Position numbers and translations under genes: made by a program
Shown here: positions 1 through 7,398 of the stretch, one piece after another
Layout of the letters: every line of letters begins with the position of its first letter
Numbering within the stretch: position 1 is the first letter of the stretch
NCBI RefSeq assembly: GCF_004331175.1
Contig: NZ_SJOD01000004.1
Span: 186,001 to 250,000 of the forward strand
Reading direction: 5' to 3'
DNA length: 64,000 nucleotides
From: Acinetobacter sp. ANC 4178
GTDB taxonomy: Bacteria; Pseudomonadota; Gammaproteobacteria; Pseudomonadales; Moraxellaceae
Notes under the pieces: generated by a model
Told to the model about the DNA's origin: nothing
What the model saw: the letters and a program-made list of their open reading frames with translations, nothing else
Database searches by the model: none

Positions 1-1
1 G

Positions 2-586
2 CTTGATCCATTATTGCGAGCTGCACTTGCTCATTTCTGGTTTGTGACATTACATCCATTTGAAGATGGTAATGGTCGTATCACTCGTGTCATTACAGAC
101 TTGGCATTAGCCCAAATGGATCACCAAAGTATCCGTTTATACGCTATGTCCGTGGCCATCCATGAAAATCGTAGTAGTTATTATGAGGTTCTTGAGAAAT
201 GCCAGAATAATACTTATGCGATTAATGAGTGGTTGGTCTGGTTCTTAGATACTTTAGAGAAAAGTATAGATAGGTCTTTACTACGACTTGATCGAACGAT
301 TGCTAAAGCGAAATTTTGGAGCTCTTATTCTCATATCGAATTCAATGAAGCCCAGAATAAAGTTTTAAATCGTTTACTCAATGGCGAAGAGAATGATTTT
401 CCTCTAGGTATCAATGCTTCTCAGTATCAAAAAGTCACTGGAGTAAGTAAAGCTACAGCAACACGTCACCTAACCGAGCTTTTGGAAAGCGATGTGCTGC
501 ATAAACTTGAAGGTGGTGGACGTAATACCCGCTACGTACTGAAAGTCGATAAAGAAAAGTTTACTCAAAACACTCATGCTCTTTAG
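2..586 (+). CDS. Fic family protein, C-terminal part (5' end outside window)
   Basis: The reading frame is already open at base 2, so the gene begins upstream of the window. The Fic core motif HPFEDGNGR lies about 20 residues into the visible part; its His is the catalytic base and the GNGR segment binds the nucleotide phosphates in Fic AMP-transferases. The C-terminal third looks like a winged helix-turn-helix, with VTGVSKATATRHLTELLESD as recognition region and GGGRNTRYVL as wing. Fic proteins of this layout are usually stand-alone and may modify or regulate partners; the target is unknown. The inhibitory motif, if present at the N-terminus, cannot be seen. A 26-bp relic of the same 3' region occurs at 4639-4664. 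Confidence 0.85.
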   Translation, partial: LDPLLRAALAHFWFVTLHPFEDGNGRITRVITDLALAQMDHQSIRLYAMSVAIHENRSSYYEVLEKCQNNTYAINEWLVWFLDTLEKSIDRSLLRLDRTIAKAKFWSSYSHIEFNEAQNKVLNRLLNGEENDFPLGINASQYQKVTGVSKATATRHLTELLESDVLHKLEGGGRNTRYVLKVDKEKFTQNTHAL

Positions 587-643
587 TTCCAACTAAAAAA
601 GCTCTTAATTAAGTGATGTTATTTATTTTAAGATTTTGTTTTT

Positions 644-847
644 TTAAAAAATATTTTGAATTTTATTTAATATGAATACGGTCTGTGTTTGTGTGTAACC
701 ATAAGCTTTAATTGTACCAACTGGAGCTGAAGAATCTCCAATGTCTGCAAAAATTCCACTTACGTAAACTAAAGAAATATCGCTTGGAATTGATATTGAT
801 TCTGCATACTGTGTTTGATCTGAACCCATACGTGTAATTCTACCCAT
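644..847 (-). pseudogene. RidA/YjgF-family relic, N-terminal half only
   Basis: This encodes 67 residues that read as the first half of a RidA (enamine/imine deaminase-like) protein: ISLVYVSGIFADIG, then the helix start YTQTQTVFILNKIQNIF. Family members are about 130-150 residues long and continue with a DVV..VFL strand; here a TAA follows NIF, in an A/T-rich tract, and nothing RidA-like follows. The start has a good ribosome site (AGGAA). It is divergent from the TetR gene at 950 and shares its operator region, so the intact form was probably a target of that regulator. It is likely non-functional. The family assignment is by motif only. Confidence 0.6.
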
Positions 848-921
848 AAAATATATTCCTTGATAAATAGTGTTAATAAGATTTTTTATTGACGTTTAAG
901 TCGAGTGAATGATATATTTTT

Positions 922-935
922 TGAATGATCATTCC
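922..935. promoter_or_regulatory. Candidate TetR operator 1
   Basis: GAATGATCATTC (923-934) is a perfect 12-bp palindrome 15 bp before the TetR start codon, in the divergent ridA-relic/tetR spacer. The 11-mer GAATGATCATT recurs at 1625-1635 ahead of the next operon. That pairing is what is expected of an autoregulated TetR protein that also controls its neighbour. Confidence 0.6.
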
Positions 936-949
936 AGAAAGAGTTTTAG

Positions 950-1531
950 ATGAGACCAAAAGAGTTTGAAGAAGACGATATTGCAGAAGCTGCTATGAAA
1001 GTTTTTTGGCAAAGAGGCTACGCTGGAACAAGTGTTCAAGACTTAGTAGAGGGCACAGGCCTAGGACGTGGCAGCCTTTATAACGCTTTTGGAAGTAAAT
1101 ACGGATTATATGAATTTGCTTTAAAACGTTATTATGAAATTACTGCTAGCAATATAGCCATATTATCTGAAGATGGAACTGCTAAAGAACTAATACGCCG
1201 TTTACTCATGAAAATTGTCTCAGAAGAGCTTAATGATACTGAAAATCTGGGCTGTATGGTTGCCAATGCCTGTTTAGAAATGGCAAGACATGATGAGGGA
1301 ATTGCTGATTTAGTAGCAAAAAATTTAAGCAGAATGGAAAGAGCCATTAGCTCGTTAATATTGCGTGGCCAAGCTAATGGCGAAATTGATGCTACAAAAA
1401 ACTCTGAAGCATTGGCTAGATTTATCGTGAGTACAATTCAAGGAATCCGTGTCGTAAGTAAAGGCAGTGAAAAAAAATGTCAATCCGAAAGGCTCGTTGA
1501 CATCGTGGATATTGCGATAAGCGCAATCTAA
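950..1531 (+). CDS. TetR/AcrR family transcriptional regulator
   Basis: This is a 193-residue TetR-family repressor. The N-terminal helix-turn-helix is plain: AAMKVFWQRGYAGTSVQDLVEGTGLGRGSLYNAFGSK (residues about 14-50), with the usual YNAFGSK end of the recognition helix. The C-terminal part is helical and of the type that binds small organic ligands; the ligand is unknown. It sits between a RidA relic and an oxidoreductase relic plus MFS exporter, with matching palindromes before itself and before that next unit. The simplest reading is local repression of an efflux/detoxification operon that has since partly decayed. Confidence 0.9.
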   Translation: MRPKEFEEDDIAEAAMKVFWQRGYAGTSVQDLVEGTGLGRGSLYNAFGSKYGLYEFALKRYYEITASNIAILSEDGTAKELIRRLLMKIVSEELNDTENLGCMVANACLEMARHDEGIADLVAKNLSRMERAISSLILRGQANGEIDATKNSEALARFIVSTIQGIRVVSKGSEKKCQSERLVDIVDIAISAI

Positions 1532-1623
1532 ATTTATGAATTGATAAAATAGTCATATTCCTTGATATGTATTAATAGATGAACTGTTAATACATCAAGG
1601 CATGTCCTTTTTTTACCAATTAT

Positions 1624-1637
1624 GGAATGATCATTAC
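1624..1637. promoter_or_regulatory. Candidate TetR operator 2
   Basis: GGAATGATCATTAC contains the perfect palindrome AATGATCATT (1626-1635) and shares GAATGATCATT with operator 1. It lies about 80 bp before the ATG of the oxidoreductase relic and so upstream of the MFS gene, fitting control of that unit by the TetR protein at 950. Confidence 0.6.
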
Positions 1638-1716
1638 AAAACAATCCATTTTAAAAGTCAGTCATACAAATTCAACACACACCATTTTTTATCAGCAACA
1701 AAGAAAGGAAGTAACA

Positions 1717-1897
1717 ATGACTCAAGCAGCACAATTTAAAGCAAAGACAATTACAGTCTTCGCTACTGGCATTACAAAGGCTGCAATAGCTAGGAACCTT
1801 AAAGAAAATAGTTTTAACGTAAATGTATGGAACCTTAGCTATGAAAAATAAAGCTTTAGAAGAGTCAAGCAAAGCTTCATTAAAGGCTGGACTATGA
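1717..1897 (+). pseudogene. NAD(P)-binding oxidoreductase relic (imine reductase/6PGDH-like N-terminus), frameshifted
   Basis: ATG 1717 has a strong ribosome site (AAGGAAG, 1705-1711). The product opens with a Rossmann beta-alpha-beta like that of imine reductases and 3-hydroxyisobutyrate dehydrogenases: KTITVFATGITKAAIARNL, then FNVNVWNLSYEK. TAA at 1849 ends it. One extra base in the preceding A-run would restore a frame reading NKALEESSKASLKAGL, which ends in TGA at 1895-1897, overlapping the MFS start ATG (ATGA). So the locus has both a single-base frameshift and loss of nearly all of a roughly 290-residue protein. The glycine-rich loop is also degraded: GTGIMG-type sequence has become ATGITK. 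No activity is expected, but the stub may still carry translation towards the MFS gene. Confidence 0.6.
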
Positions 1898-3099
1898 ATA
1901 TACAAAATAACGCTGTGACATCAGATATTGTGAATAGCTCTAAAGAAGATATTCCTGTTTTAAAGCTTCTAGCATTTACGCTTGCTGGTTTCATTACAAT
2001 TATGACGGAAACCATGCCAGCAGGTTTATTGCCATTAATTAGTAGGGATTTACAGGTAACGGAAGCTTTAGCAGGGCAATTAGTATCTGTTTACGCTTTA
2101 GGTTCGGTCATAGCTGCTATTCCTGTTGTTGCAGCTACTCGCAGTTGGTCACGAAGACCTTTATTCTTATTGGCAATCAGTGGCTTATTAATCTTCAATA
2201 CCTTAACTGCGTTATCTTCTAACTATATTGTTGTGTTGGTTGCTCGTTTTATTGCAGGAATGTCGGCGGGAATTATTTGGGGAGTACTCGCAGGTTATGC
2301 TCGAAGCATGGTATCTGCTAACTTACAGGGTCGAGCGTTAGCCATAGTTGGTGTAGGACAGCCTATTGCCTTATGTCTTGGAGTGCCTTTAGGTACTTGG
2401 TTAGGCAGCATGTTTGGTTGGAGAGGCGTATTTTGGATTATTTCTCTGCTTGCTTTATTTCTAGTGATTTGGATTAGAGCCGCGATTCCAAACTTTTCTG
2501 GACAAGTTGCAGAAAAACGCCAATCGATCAAAGAGATTTTTTTACATCCAGGCATTCGCTCAGTGTTAGCGGTAATTTTCTTATGGATTCTTGCACATAA
2601 CGTCTTATATACCTTTATTTCACCTTATCTGGCATCTGTAGGGCTTGATAATCATATAGATCTGGTACTTTTATTATTTGGTGTGTCATCAATCATCGGG
2701 ATTTGGGTCACTGGTGTTTGGGTGGATCAGTCATTACGTTTATTAACCTTGCTAAGTTTAGCTGGGTTTGCAATTGCTGCGATCTTAATTGACTTAGGTG
2801 GTAGTGGGAACTCTGCTTGGCTAGTACTCAGTGGTATCGCGCTGTGGGGTATGACTTTTGGCGGGGCTCCAATTTTGCTTCAAACCGCAATTGCAGATAC
2901 TGCTGGTGAAGGTGCTGATGTAGCCCAGTCTATGTTAGTTACTGTCTTCAATTTAGCCGTTGCTGGAGGAGGACTACTAGGTGGAGTATTACTCCAAAAA
3001 ATCGGCCCATCATCATTCACGATAGCGATGTGTGTTTTATCAATAATTTCCTTCTATGTGGTCTTACAAGCTAAGATACATGGATTTAAAAATAGATAA
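1894..3099 (+). CDS. MFS transporter, DHA1-type drug/metabolite exporter
   Basis: This is a 401-residue inner-membrane carrier with about 12 hydrophobic segments. After a 25-residue polar N-terminus comes TM1 (LLAFTLAGFITIMTETMPAG), characteristic of the AraJ/YdhP/PbuE branch of DHA1 exporters. The loop after TM2 has RSWSRRPLFLLAI, the equivalent of the GxxxDRxGRR signature, and R..AGMSAGIIWGVLAGYA matches motif B/C of antiporters. The substrate cannot be read from sequence. It overlaps the relic upstream and lies behind TetR operator 2, so it is probably induced by the TetR ligand. No promoter of its own is evident. Confidence 0.9.
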   Translation: MNIQNNAVTSDIVNSSKEDIPVLKLLAFTLAGFITIMTETMPAGLLPLISRDLQVTEALAGQLVSVYALGSVIAAIPVVAATRSWSRRPLFLLAISGLLIFNTLTALSSNYIVVLVARFIAGMSAGIIWGVLAGYARSMVSANLQGRALAIVGVGQPIALCLGVPLGTWLGSMFGWRGVFWIISLLALFLVIWIRAAIPNFSGQVAEKRQSIKEIFLHPGIRSVLAVIFLWILAHNVLYTFISPYLASVGLDNHIDLVLLLFGVSSIIGIWVTGVWVDQSLRLLTLLSLAGFAIAAILIDLGGSGNSAWLVLSGIALWGMTFGGAPILLQTAIADTAGEGADVAQSMLVTVFNLAVAGGGLLGGVLLQKIGPSSFTIAMCVLSIISFYVVLQAKIHGFKNR

Positions 3100-3955
3100 T
3101 TTTTCAATAACTTTAGATACTAGATTGGTTTCAATCAATCTAGTATCTATCAACCATTAAATGAATATTTAGAGGATCAACTTCATACACTTAATAAAAA
3201 TATTTTTATTGATGCTATAAATTTTAAGAAAATTTAATCGATTATTTACCTTATTTTTACAGTTCCTAATTCAAAAAAAGCATCTCGTAACTTATGTCTT
3301 TTTTAAACTTTATTTTTTTCATCATAATCTGAAAGTAGATACTCAATAAGTATTTAAGATTGTCTTTAAATATGTAATTAAATGAAAAATAACAACTATT
3401 TAAATATTTTCTAGTCAATCCTACATTGACACCTTAAATATTGAAGATTAACATTTATGTGCTGGCCACATTGCCAGTCGGTTGTCGCAGACCGCAATGA
3501 AAGACCGCATCAGAGTTATTCCTTCTGAGGGATAGTTTTGTGCGTGAACTCCTCGTTCCCTCCCGTTGCGGTAGGACGGGAGAGGGACACCTTCGGGTGT
3601 GCTGGTTAATCTTTCTCCAGTCTGCGAACCCTCTTTCGTTCTGCCACCATAAATCTCTTATGCTCTGGCAGAACTCCAAATATAAGGAGTTGACTTTGCA
3701 CATTCATATTTTTTTGGCAACCATTGCCAAAGTACACTATAACGATACAACTTAAACTTTTACTAAGCTTTGAGCGCCGTTCGGCTGTTCAGGCTTTAAT
3801 TTATTATTACTAAAAAACTTAGCAACAATAAAACTTGAGATGTGCTAGGCACAGTCTTTACGACTTTGCTACGCCTTTTTTTCACCTTAAAAAAACTAAA
3901 AGGCTTTTATATCTCTTTTATATACAACAAGAATTTATTTTATAACGGTAAAACT
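3100..3955. other. Long non-coding stretch with a hairpin block
   Basis: No convincing gene is present. The first 350 bases are AT-rich and featureless. From about 3455 to 3730 base composition changes to higher GC with several strong hairpins (see separate entry) and a further perfect one, TTGGCAA-CCA-TTGCCAA, at 3714-3730. Open frames here (3455-3703 minus, 3540-3755 plus) follow the hairpin arms and show no protein-like pattern. The remaining bases to 3955 include a long in-frame 5' extension of the TetR gene that lacks a ribosome site. Confidence 0.6.
3462..3600. repeat. Cluster of GC-richer hairpins, REP-like or structured RNA
   Basis: There are three consecutive dyads: CTGGC/GCCAG (3462-3466 with 3473-3477), CCCTCCCGT paired to ACGGGAGAGGG with one bulged base pair (3558-3566 with 3576-3586), and immediately after it ACACC-TTCG-GGTGT (3587-3600), a stem closed by a TTCG tetraloop. 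The CCCTCCCGT-type stem resembles dispersed palindromic intergenic repeats found in many bacteria. Function unknown; copy number in the genome would decide between repeat and RNA. Confidence 0.5.
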
Positions 3956-4510
3956 ATGCCAGATTTAGTTCTCTCATTTCGTGCTTTAAGTGTGCTTCAT
4001 ACATCAAGAGTTCTTTTTAATAAATACGGTTTTCATAATATTCGGGTAGACCGCATTATTCAGTCTGCAAAAATCCCTAAAGCTACATTTTATAATTACT
4101 TTCACTCAAAAGAACGTCTTATTGAAATGAGTTTAACCTTTCAAACAGATGGTCTTAAACATGAAGTTATTTCAATAATCTACGTTGATAAAGAACTATC
4201 GATAGTTGAAAAACTTCGCAAAATTTACTTTTTACATGCCAATGTAGAAGGGCTTTACAATTTACCATTTAAAGCGATTTTTGAAATTTCTAAAACATAT
4301 CCAAAAGCGTATCAGCTTGTAATTGACTACCGAAACTGGCTGATGAATGAAATCTATAATTTTCTTTTAACTACGAATTCGAGTGCTTTAAAACAAGATG
4401 CACACATGTTTTTGTTTGTGATAGACGGGGCAATGGTTCAGCTTTTAGACCCGAACAAACCAGATGAGCGGGAGAGCTTACTTGAGTATTTTTTGATGGG
4501 GTTGGGGTGA
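3956..4510 (+). CDS. TetR/AcrR family transcriptional regulator (orphan)
   Basis: This is a 184-residue regulator starting at MPDLVLSFRALSV. A longer frame open from 3842 adds 38 hydrophobic residues with no family likeness and no ribosome site, so ATG 3956 is preferred. The helix-turn-helix is ARVLFNKYGFHNIRV-type: YGFHNIRVDRIIQSAKIPKATFYNYFHSKERLI (about residues 24-56). The C-terminal domain is short and ends FLMGLG. There is no adjacent divergent target gene; downstream is a relic region and then acuR. Its target is unknown. The local base composition is like that of its neighbours. Confidence 0.85.
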   Translation: MPDLVLSFRALSVLHTSRVLFNKYGFHNIRVDRIIQSAKIPKATFYNYFHSKERLIEMSLTFQTDGLKHEVISIIYVDKELSIVEKLRKIYFLHANVEGLYNLPFKAIFEISKTYPKAYQLVIDYRNWLMNEIYNFLLTTNSSALKQDAHMFLFVIDGAMVQLLDPNKPDERESLLEYFLMGLG

Positions 4511-4826
4511 GGATTTAGTAAGTTTTCGAAAAGCTTAAGCGCCGTTATAAGCATTATATAAAAAGCCAAGTTACAGCATGAGTCAAATAACACCTCTTAT
4601 TGGCTCATTTAGTGAGCTAAATATGTGCTACACCTTAAAGGTGGTGGGCGTAATACTCGCTACGGTGGTTTTTTACTTTATTGCGGCGGATGATTAGATA
4701 TATCCAAATCAAAGGATGAATAATGCTCATTCAAGTCCATTTATATAAAAGGCTAAGTTCTCCCAGCAAAGAAATAGATGCCGTTTAGATAAAATTTTCA
4801 ATCAAATAATCTTATTGTTGATATTT
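4511..4826. other. Intergenic stretch with a gene relic
   Basis: About 320 bases with no intact gene. It holds the Fic 3' relic (4639-4664). A 39-codon open frame at 4578-4697 reads across that relic in a different frame and has no ribosome site, so it is not called. Confidence 0.6.
4639..4664 (+). pseudogene. Fic 3'-end relic
   Basis: Bases 4639-4664 match bases 511-536 of the Fic gene at 24 of 26 positions. In the matching frame they encode GGGRNTRY, the wing of the winged helix. Just upstream, VLH-LK aligns with VLHKLE, with one codon missing, and further upstream the frame is interrupted by stops. This is a fragment of a second Fic-type gene or of a duplication. It brackets the 590-4620 accessory block together with the intact copy. 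Confidence 0.6.
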
Positions 4827-4842
4827 CTAGTCACATAGTCTA
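4827..4842. promoter_or_regulatory. acuR: Candidate AcuR operator 1
   Basis: CTAGTCACATAGTCTA lies 11 bp before the acuR start. It agrees with CTAGACAATTAGTCTA at 5542-5557 before acuI at 13 of 16 positions, and both keep TAGTCTA as right half. Two like sites before the regulator and before its partner gene suggest AcuR binding and autoregulation. Confidence 0.6.
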
Positions 4843-4852
4843 TTTTTATTAT

Positions 4853-5497
4853 ATGAACTATTCTTCTTTACCCAAAAGACCACGTGGTCGACCAACCAAA
4901 CACGGTTGTAACTATGCAGACACTAAAGAAGTGTTAATCCGCCGAGGTATCGAGTTACTGACCGAACGCGGAATGAATGCTATGAGCTTGGACGATCTCA
5001 TGAAATCAGTCCAAGTTCCTAAGGGGTCTTTCTACCATTATTTTGCTAATAAAGAGGCTTTTATTTTAGAAGTCTTAGATGCTTATGAGCTTTATTTTGT
5101 GAAGCGATTGAATAAGTTTTTAAGTCAAACTGATCTTTCCCCATTAGAAAGGCTGCAAAATTTTGTAAAAGATGCGGGTGAAAAACTGCAAAAATATGAT
5201 TTTAAACGAGGTTGTATTTTAGGTAACTTAGGACAAGAAGTTTCGTATTTGCCACCAGAGATTATTGCCCGAATCGAAAGTATCTTTAAGGTATGGGAGA
5301 AATTAGTTTCTGATTGCCTACATCAGTCAAATTCACAATATAGCCTAGCTGATTGTGATGAGGCTGCCTATCAGTTTTGGATTGGGTGGGAAGGTGCAGT
5401 TCTAAGAGCACGTTTGGTCAAATCAACAAGTCCTTTAGATGCATTTTATCGCTTGTTTGCTATTTGTGCAGGGCAGCTCAGCCATATTAAAAATTAA
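4853..5497 (+). CDS. acuR: AcuR-like TetR family repressor
   Basis: A 214-residue TetR protein with an Arg-rich N-terminus (KRPRGRPTK), then LIRRGIELLTERGMNAMSLDDLMKSVQVPKGSFYHYFANKEAF as helix-turn-helix. The C-terminal pattern RGCILGNLGQEVS and CDEAAYQFWIGWEGAVLRARL is characteristic of the AcuR subgroup, which in Rhodobacter controls acuI and responds to acrylate. Here it stands 81 bp before an AcuI-type reductase, separated by a hairpin terminator and a second operator. A role in sensing acrylate, acryloyl-CoA precursors or a related reactive enoyl compound is inferred from family and context. No DMSP lyase gene is visible nearby. Confidence 0.85.
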   Translation: MNYSSLPKRPRGRPTKHGCNYADTKEVLIRRGIELLTERGMNAMSLDDLMKSVQVPKGSFYHYFANKEAFILEVLDAYELYFVKRLNKFLSQTDLSPLERLQNFVKDAGEKLQKYDFKRGCILGNLGQEVSYLPPEIIARIESIFKVWEKLVSDCLHQSNSQYSLADCDEAAYQFWIGWEGAVLRARLVKSTSPLDAFYRLFAICAGQLSHIKN

Positions 5498-5541
5498 TTA
5501 AAAAATAAATGCAGATGGCTGCATTTATTTTTTAATTAATT
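5492..5541 (+). terminator. 23-bp perfect hairpin between acuR and acuI
   Basis: Arms 5492-5514 and 5519-5541 are exact complements around the loop ATGG. The GC part is TGCAG/CTGCA, flanked by A- and T-runs, so it can end transcription in either direction. It overlaps the acuR stop codon and implies that acuI uses its own promoter. Confidence 0.75.
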
Positions 5542-5557
5542 CTAGACAATTAGTCTA
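5542..5557. promoter_or_regulatory. Candidate AcuR operator 2
   Basis: CTAGACAATTAGTCTA contains the inverted repeat TAGAC-N5-GTCTA, directly after the terminator stem and 21 bp before the acuI ATG. It matches the site before acuR. Confidence 0.6.
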
Positions 5558-5578
5558 ATTAAATAGAGAGGAAGTTCT

Positions 5579-6556
5579 ATGTATAAAGGTATCGTAATTA
5601 CTAAAGATGATGCAGGTTACACATCAAAAATTACAGAGATTGCATCAAAGCCTTTACAAGAAGGAGAGGTTAGAGTCAAAGTCAAATATTCAACACTAAA
5701 TTATAAAGATGCCTTAGCCATTACTGGACGCTCTCCAGTAGTTCGTAGTTTTCCATTAACTCCAGGCATCGACTTTTCAGGTGTTGTGATTGAATCAAAA
5801 CATCCAGCATGGAAAGAAGGAGATGAAGTTCTACTGAATGGTTGGGGAGTAGGTGAAAAGTATTCTGGAGGGCTAGCCGAGCAAGTCACTGTTTCTGGTG
5901 ATTGGCTCATACAAAAACCTTCTGTTTTTTCTTTTAAAGATACGATGGTTATTGGTACAGCAGGTTATACCGCAATGTTGTGTGTCATGGCTTTACAAAA
6001 ACATGGTATTAAACCAAGTGATGGAAAGATTTTAGTAACAGGTGCAAATGGTGGAGTGGGTAGTATTGCCATTATTATTTTGAATCATCTTGGTTATGAG
6101 ATTACAGCTTCAACTGGTCGACCTCAAGAGTCAGAATATTTAACCTATCTCGGTGCGAGTGAAATTATTGATCGTATTGAATTATCTTCACCAGGAAAGC
6201 CGTTAAACAAAGAAGTTTGGGCTGGCGTGATTGATACTGTTGGAAGCCATACTTTAGCCAATGCATGTGCTAGTACAAAATATCGTGGTGCGGTCGCTGC
6301 GTGTGGTTTGGCAGGTGGAATGGATTTTCCAGCGACAGTTGCTCCATTTATTCTAAGAGGGATTACCTTATATGGAGTTGATAGTGTGATGGCACCAATC
6401 GAGTTAAGAAAAGAAGCTTGGGAACGTTTAGCTACAGAATTAGATCAAACAAAATTAGAAACAGTAACGACTGAAATTCAGTTAACAGATGCTTTAAATA
6501 TTTCCAATGAAATTTTAGATGGAAAAATTCGAGGTAGAGTTGTTGTACAGCTATAA
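5579..6556 (+). CDS. acuI: Acryloyl-CoA reductase-type MDR oxidoreductase (AcuI/YhdH)
   Basis: A 325-residue zinc-free medium-chain dehydrogenase/reductase. The N-terminus YKGIVITKDDAGYTSKI and the block LNYKDALAITG..PGIDFSGVV are typical of YhdH/AcuI. The NADPH-binding Rossmann loop is VTGANGGVGSIA (about residues 158-169). AcuI reduces acryloyl-CoA to propionyl-CoA and so removes a reactive electrophile. The AcuR-like gene upstream and paired operators support that role over a generic quinone oxidoreductase. The ribosome site is GAGAGGAAG. Cytoplasmic, normally a dimer. Confidence 0.88.
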   Translation: MYKGIVITKDDAGYTSKITEIASKPLQEGEVRVKVKYSTLNYKDALAITGRSPVVRSFPLTPGIDFSGVVIESKHPAWKEGDEVLLNGWGVGEKYSGGLAEQVTVSGDWLIQKPSVFSFKDTMVIGTAGYTAMLCVMALQKHGIKPSDGKILVTGANGGVGSIAIIILNHLGYEITASTGRPQESEYLTYLGASEIIDRIELSSPGKPLNKEVWAGVIDTVGSHTLANACASTKYRGAVAACGLAGGMDFPATVAPFILRGITLYGVDSVMAPIELRKEAWERLATELDQTKLETVTTEIQLTDALNISNEILDGKIRGRVVVQL

Positions 6557-7161
6557 TTCGACAAAATGCGTTGTTTAGTAAATTTTTATAGAGCTTTGGA
6601 GAGTTATTTTACTCGCGGTTATATGTACATCAGTCAAAGGGTTTTGATATAAAGAATCTTATCTTCATTCACGTACTCGGCATCATGAATCTGGAAATTT
6701 TATTCATAATGCTGAGTTGTAGTAATAACTACAAACGAAGGAATCGCCATAACTGACAAAGCTTTGTTAAAAACAAAAACCATTACAGACAATAATTTTT
6801 TCAAGAATAAGGGTAGTGAGGTTGCTACCCTTATTGATTTGTCTAAATCAAGGGGAGTACTGCTACTTTAATCTTTTCAAAACAAACATGGCATAAATTT
6901 TGAAAATATTAAGCTATCTACTTCAATCAATAGGAACAATTCTAATTTCCATGACCGTTGAAGCTCAAGAACTAGAACTTAATAAAAAGGTCACAATTTC
7001 AGCTAAAATTATAAAAGATCATATACTTACATTGGTCGCTCAATGAGTAAACTAGGTGGCAGTCCACCACTAATTAAAAGGTGTCTACAAAATCGGTGGC
7101 TATTCAATATAGTGTTTTACTATTTGGTATAAAATATTATGCTGTGGCTAGGTTTTGATAG
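6557..7161. other. Long intergenic region between acuI and the VF530 gene
   Basis: The region contains copy 1 of the two-hairpin repeat (6676-6734). Otherwise it is AT-rich without a convincing gene. A 48-codon TTG-start frame at 6900-7046 has a signal-peptide-like start but no ribosome site and is not called. Confidence 0.6.
6676..6734 (+). repeat. Two-hairpin repeat, copy 1
   Basis: Stem 1 is CTCGGCATCATGAAT (6676-6690) with ATTCATAATGCTGAG (6702-6716), one G-T wobble and one mismatch. Stem 2, TTGTAGT-AATA-ACTACAA (6717-6734), follows at once. The same order of two stems, with an identical left arm of stem 1, recurs at 7672-7744. Confidence 0.65.
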
Positions 7162-7398
7162 CTACGATTTCTGTTTGGCTTTTTGGCGTAAGACATACAA
7201 ATATAAGCTTTCTACTTTTTCACGTGCCCATGGTGTGGTACGTAAAAATCGCAATGATGATTTAACACTTGGGTCTATGCAAAAACATCTAATTTCAATT
7301 TTACGACTTAAGCCCTCAAAGCCACCGTAGTAATCCAATAATTCATCCAAAATGTCAGCAAGTTTTTTGCCGTGTAAAGGGTCATTGGAGGTGTTCAT
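7162..7398 (-). CDS. VF530 family (DUF2132) small protein
   Basis: A 78-residue protein matching the VF530 family: NDPLHGKKLADILDELLDYYGGFEGL, then FCIDPSVKSSLRFLRTTPWAREKVESLYL. The family forms small helical bundles and has been proposed to bind DNA; its cell role is not established. Family members are about 70-80 residues, so this is full length. Both flanks carry copies of a two-hairpin repeat in the same orientation, an unusual setting that may mark past mobility. The gene is monocistronic. Confidence 0.88.
   Translation of the reverse strand: MNTSNDPLHGKKLADILDELLDYYGGFEGLSRKIEIRCFCIDPSVKSSLRFLRTTPWAREKVESLYLYVLRQKAKQKS

Noticed and set aside
3455..3703. 82-codon open frame on the minus strand
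   Set aside because: It runs through the hairpin arms (CPSPVLPQREGTRSS comes from the CCCTCCCGT stem), has odd composition and no ribosome site. An open frame due to GC content is more likely.
3540..3755. 71-codon open frame on the plus strand
   Set aside because: Same hairpin block, opposite strand; no protein-like pattern.
3842..3955. 38-residue N-terminal extension of the TetR gene at 3956
   Set aside because: Hydrophobic/basic, not TetR-like, without a ribosome site; the family start fits ATG 3956.
4578..4697. 39-codon frame with a hydrophobic middle
   Set aside because: It reads across the Fic relic in another frame and has no ribosome site.
6900..7046. 48-codon frame with a TTG start and a signal-peptide-like N-terminus
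   Set aside because: No ribosome site, rare start codon and a short tail after the hydrophobic part; too weak to call, though it could be a relic of a secreted protein.
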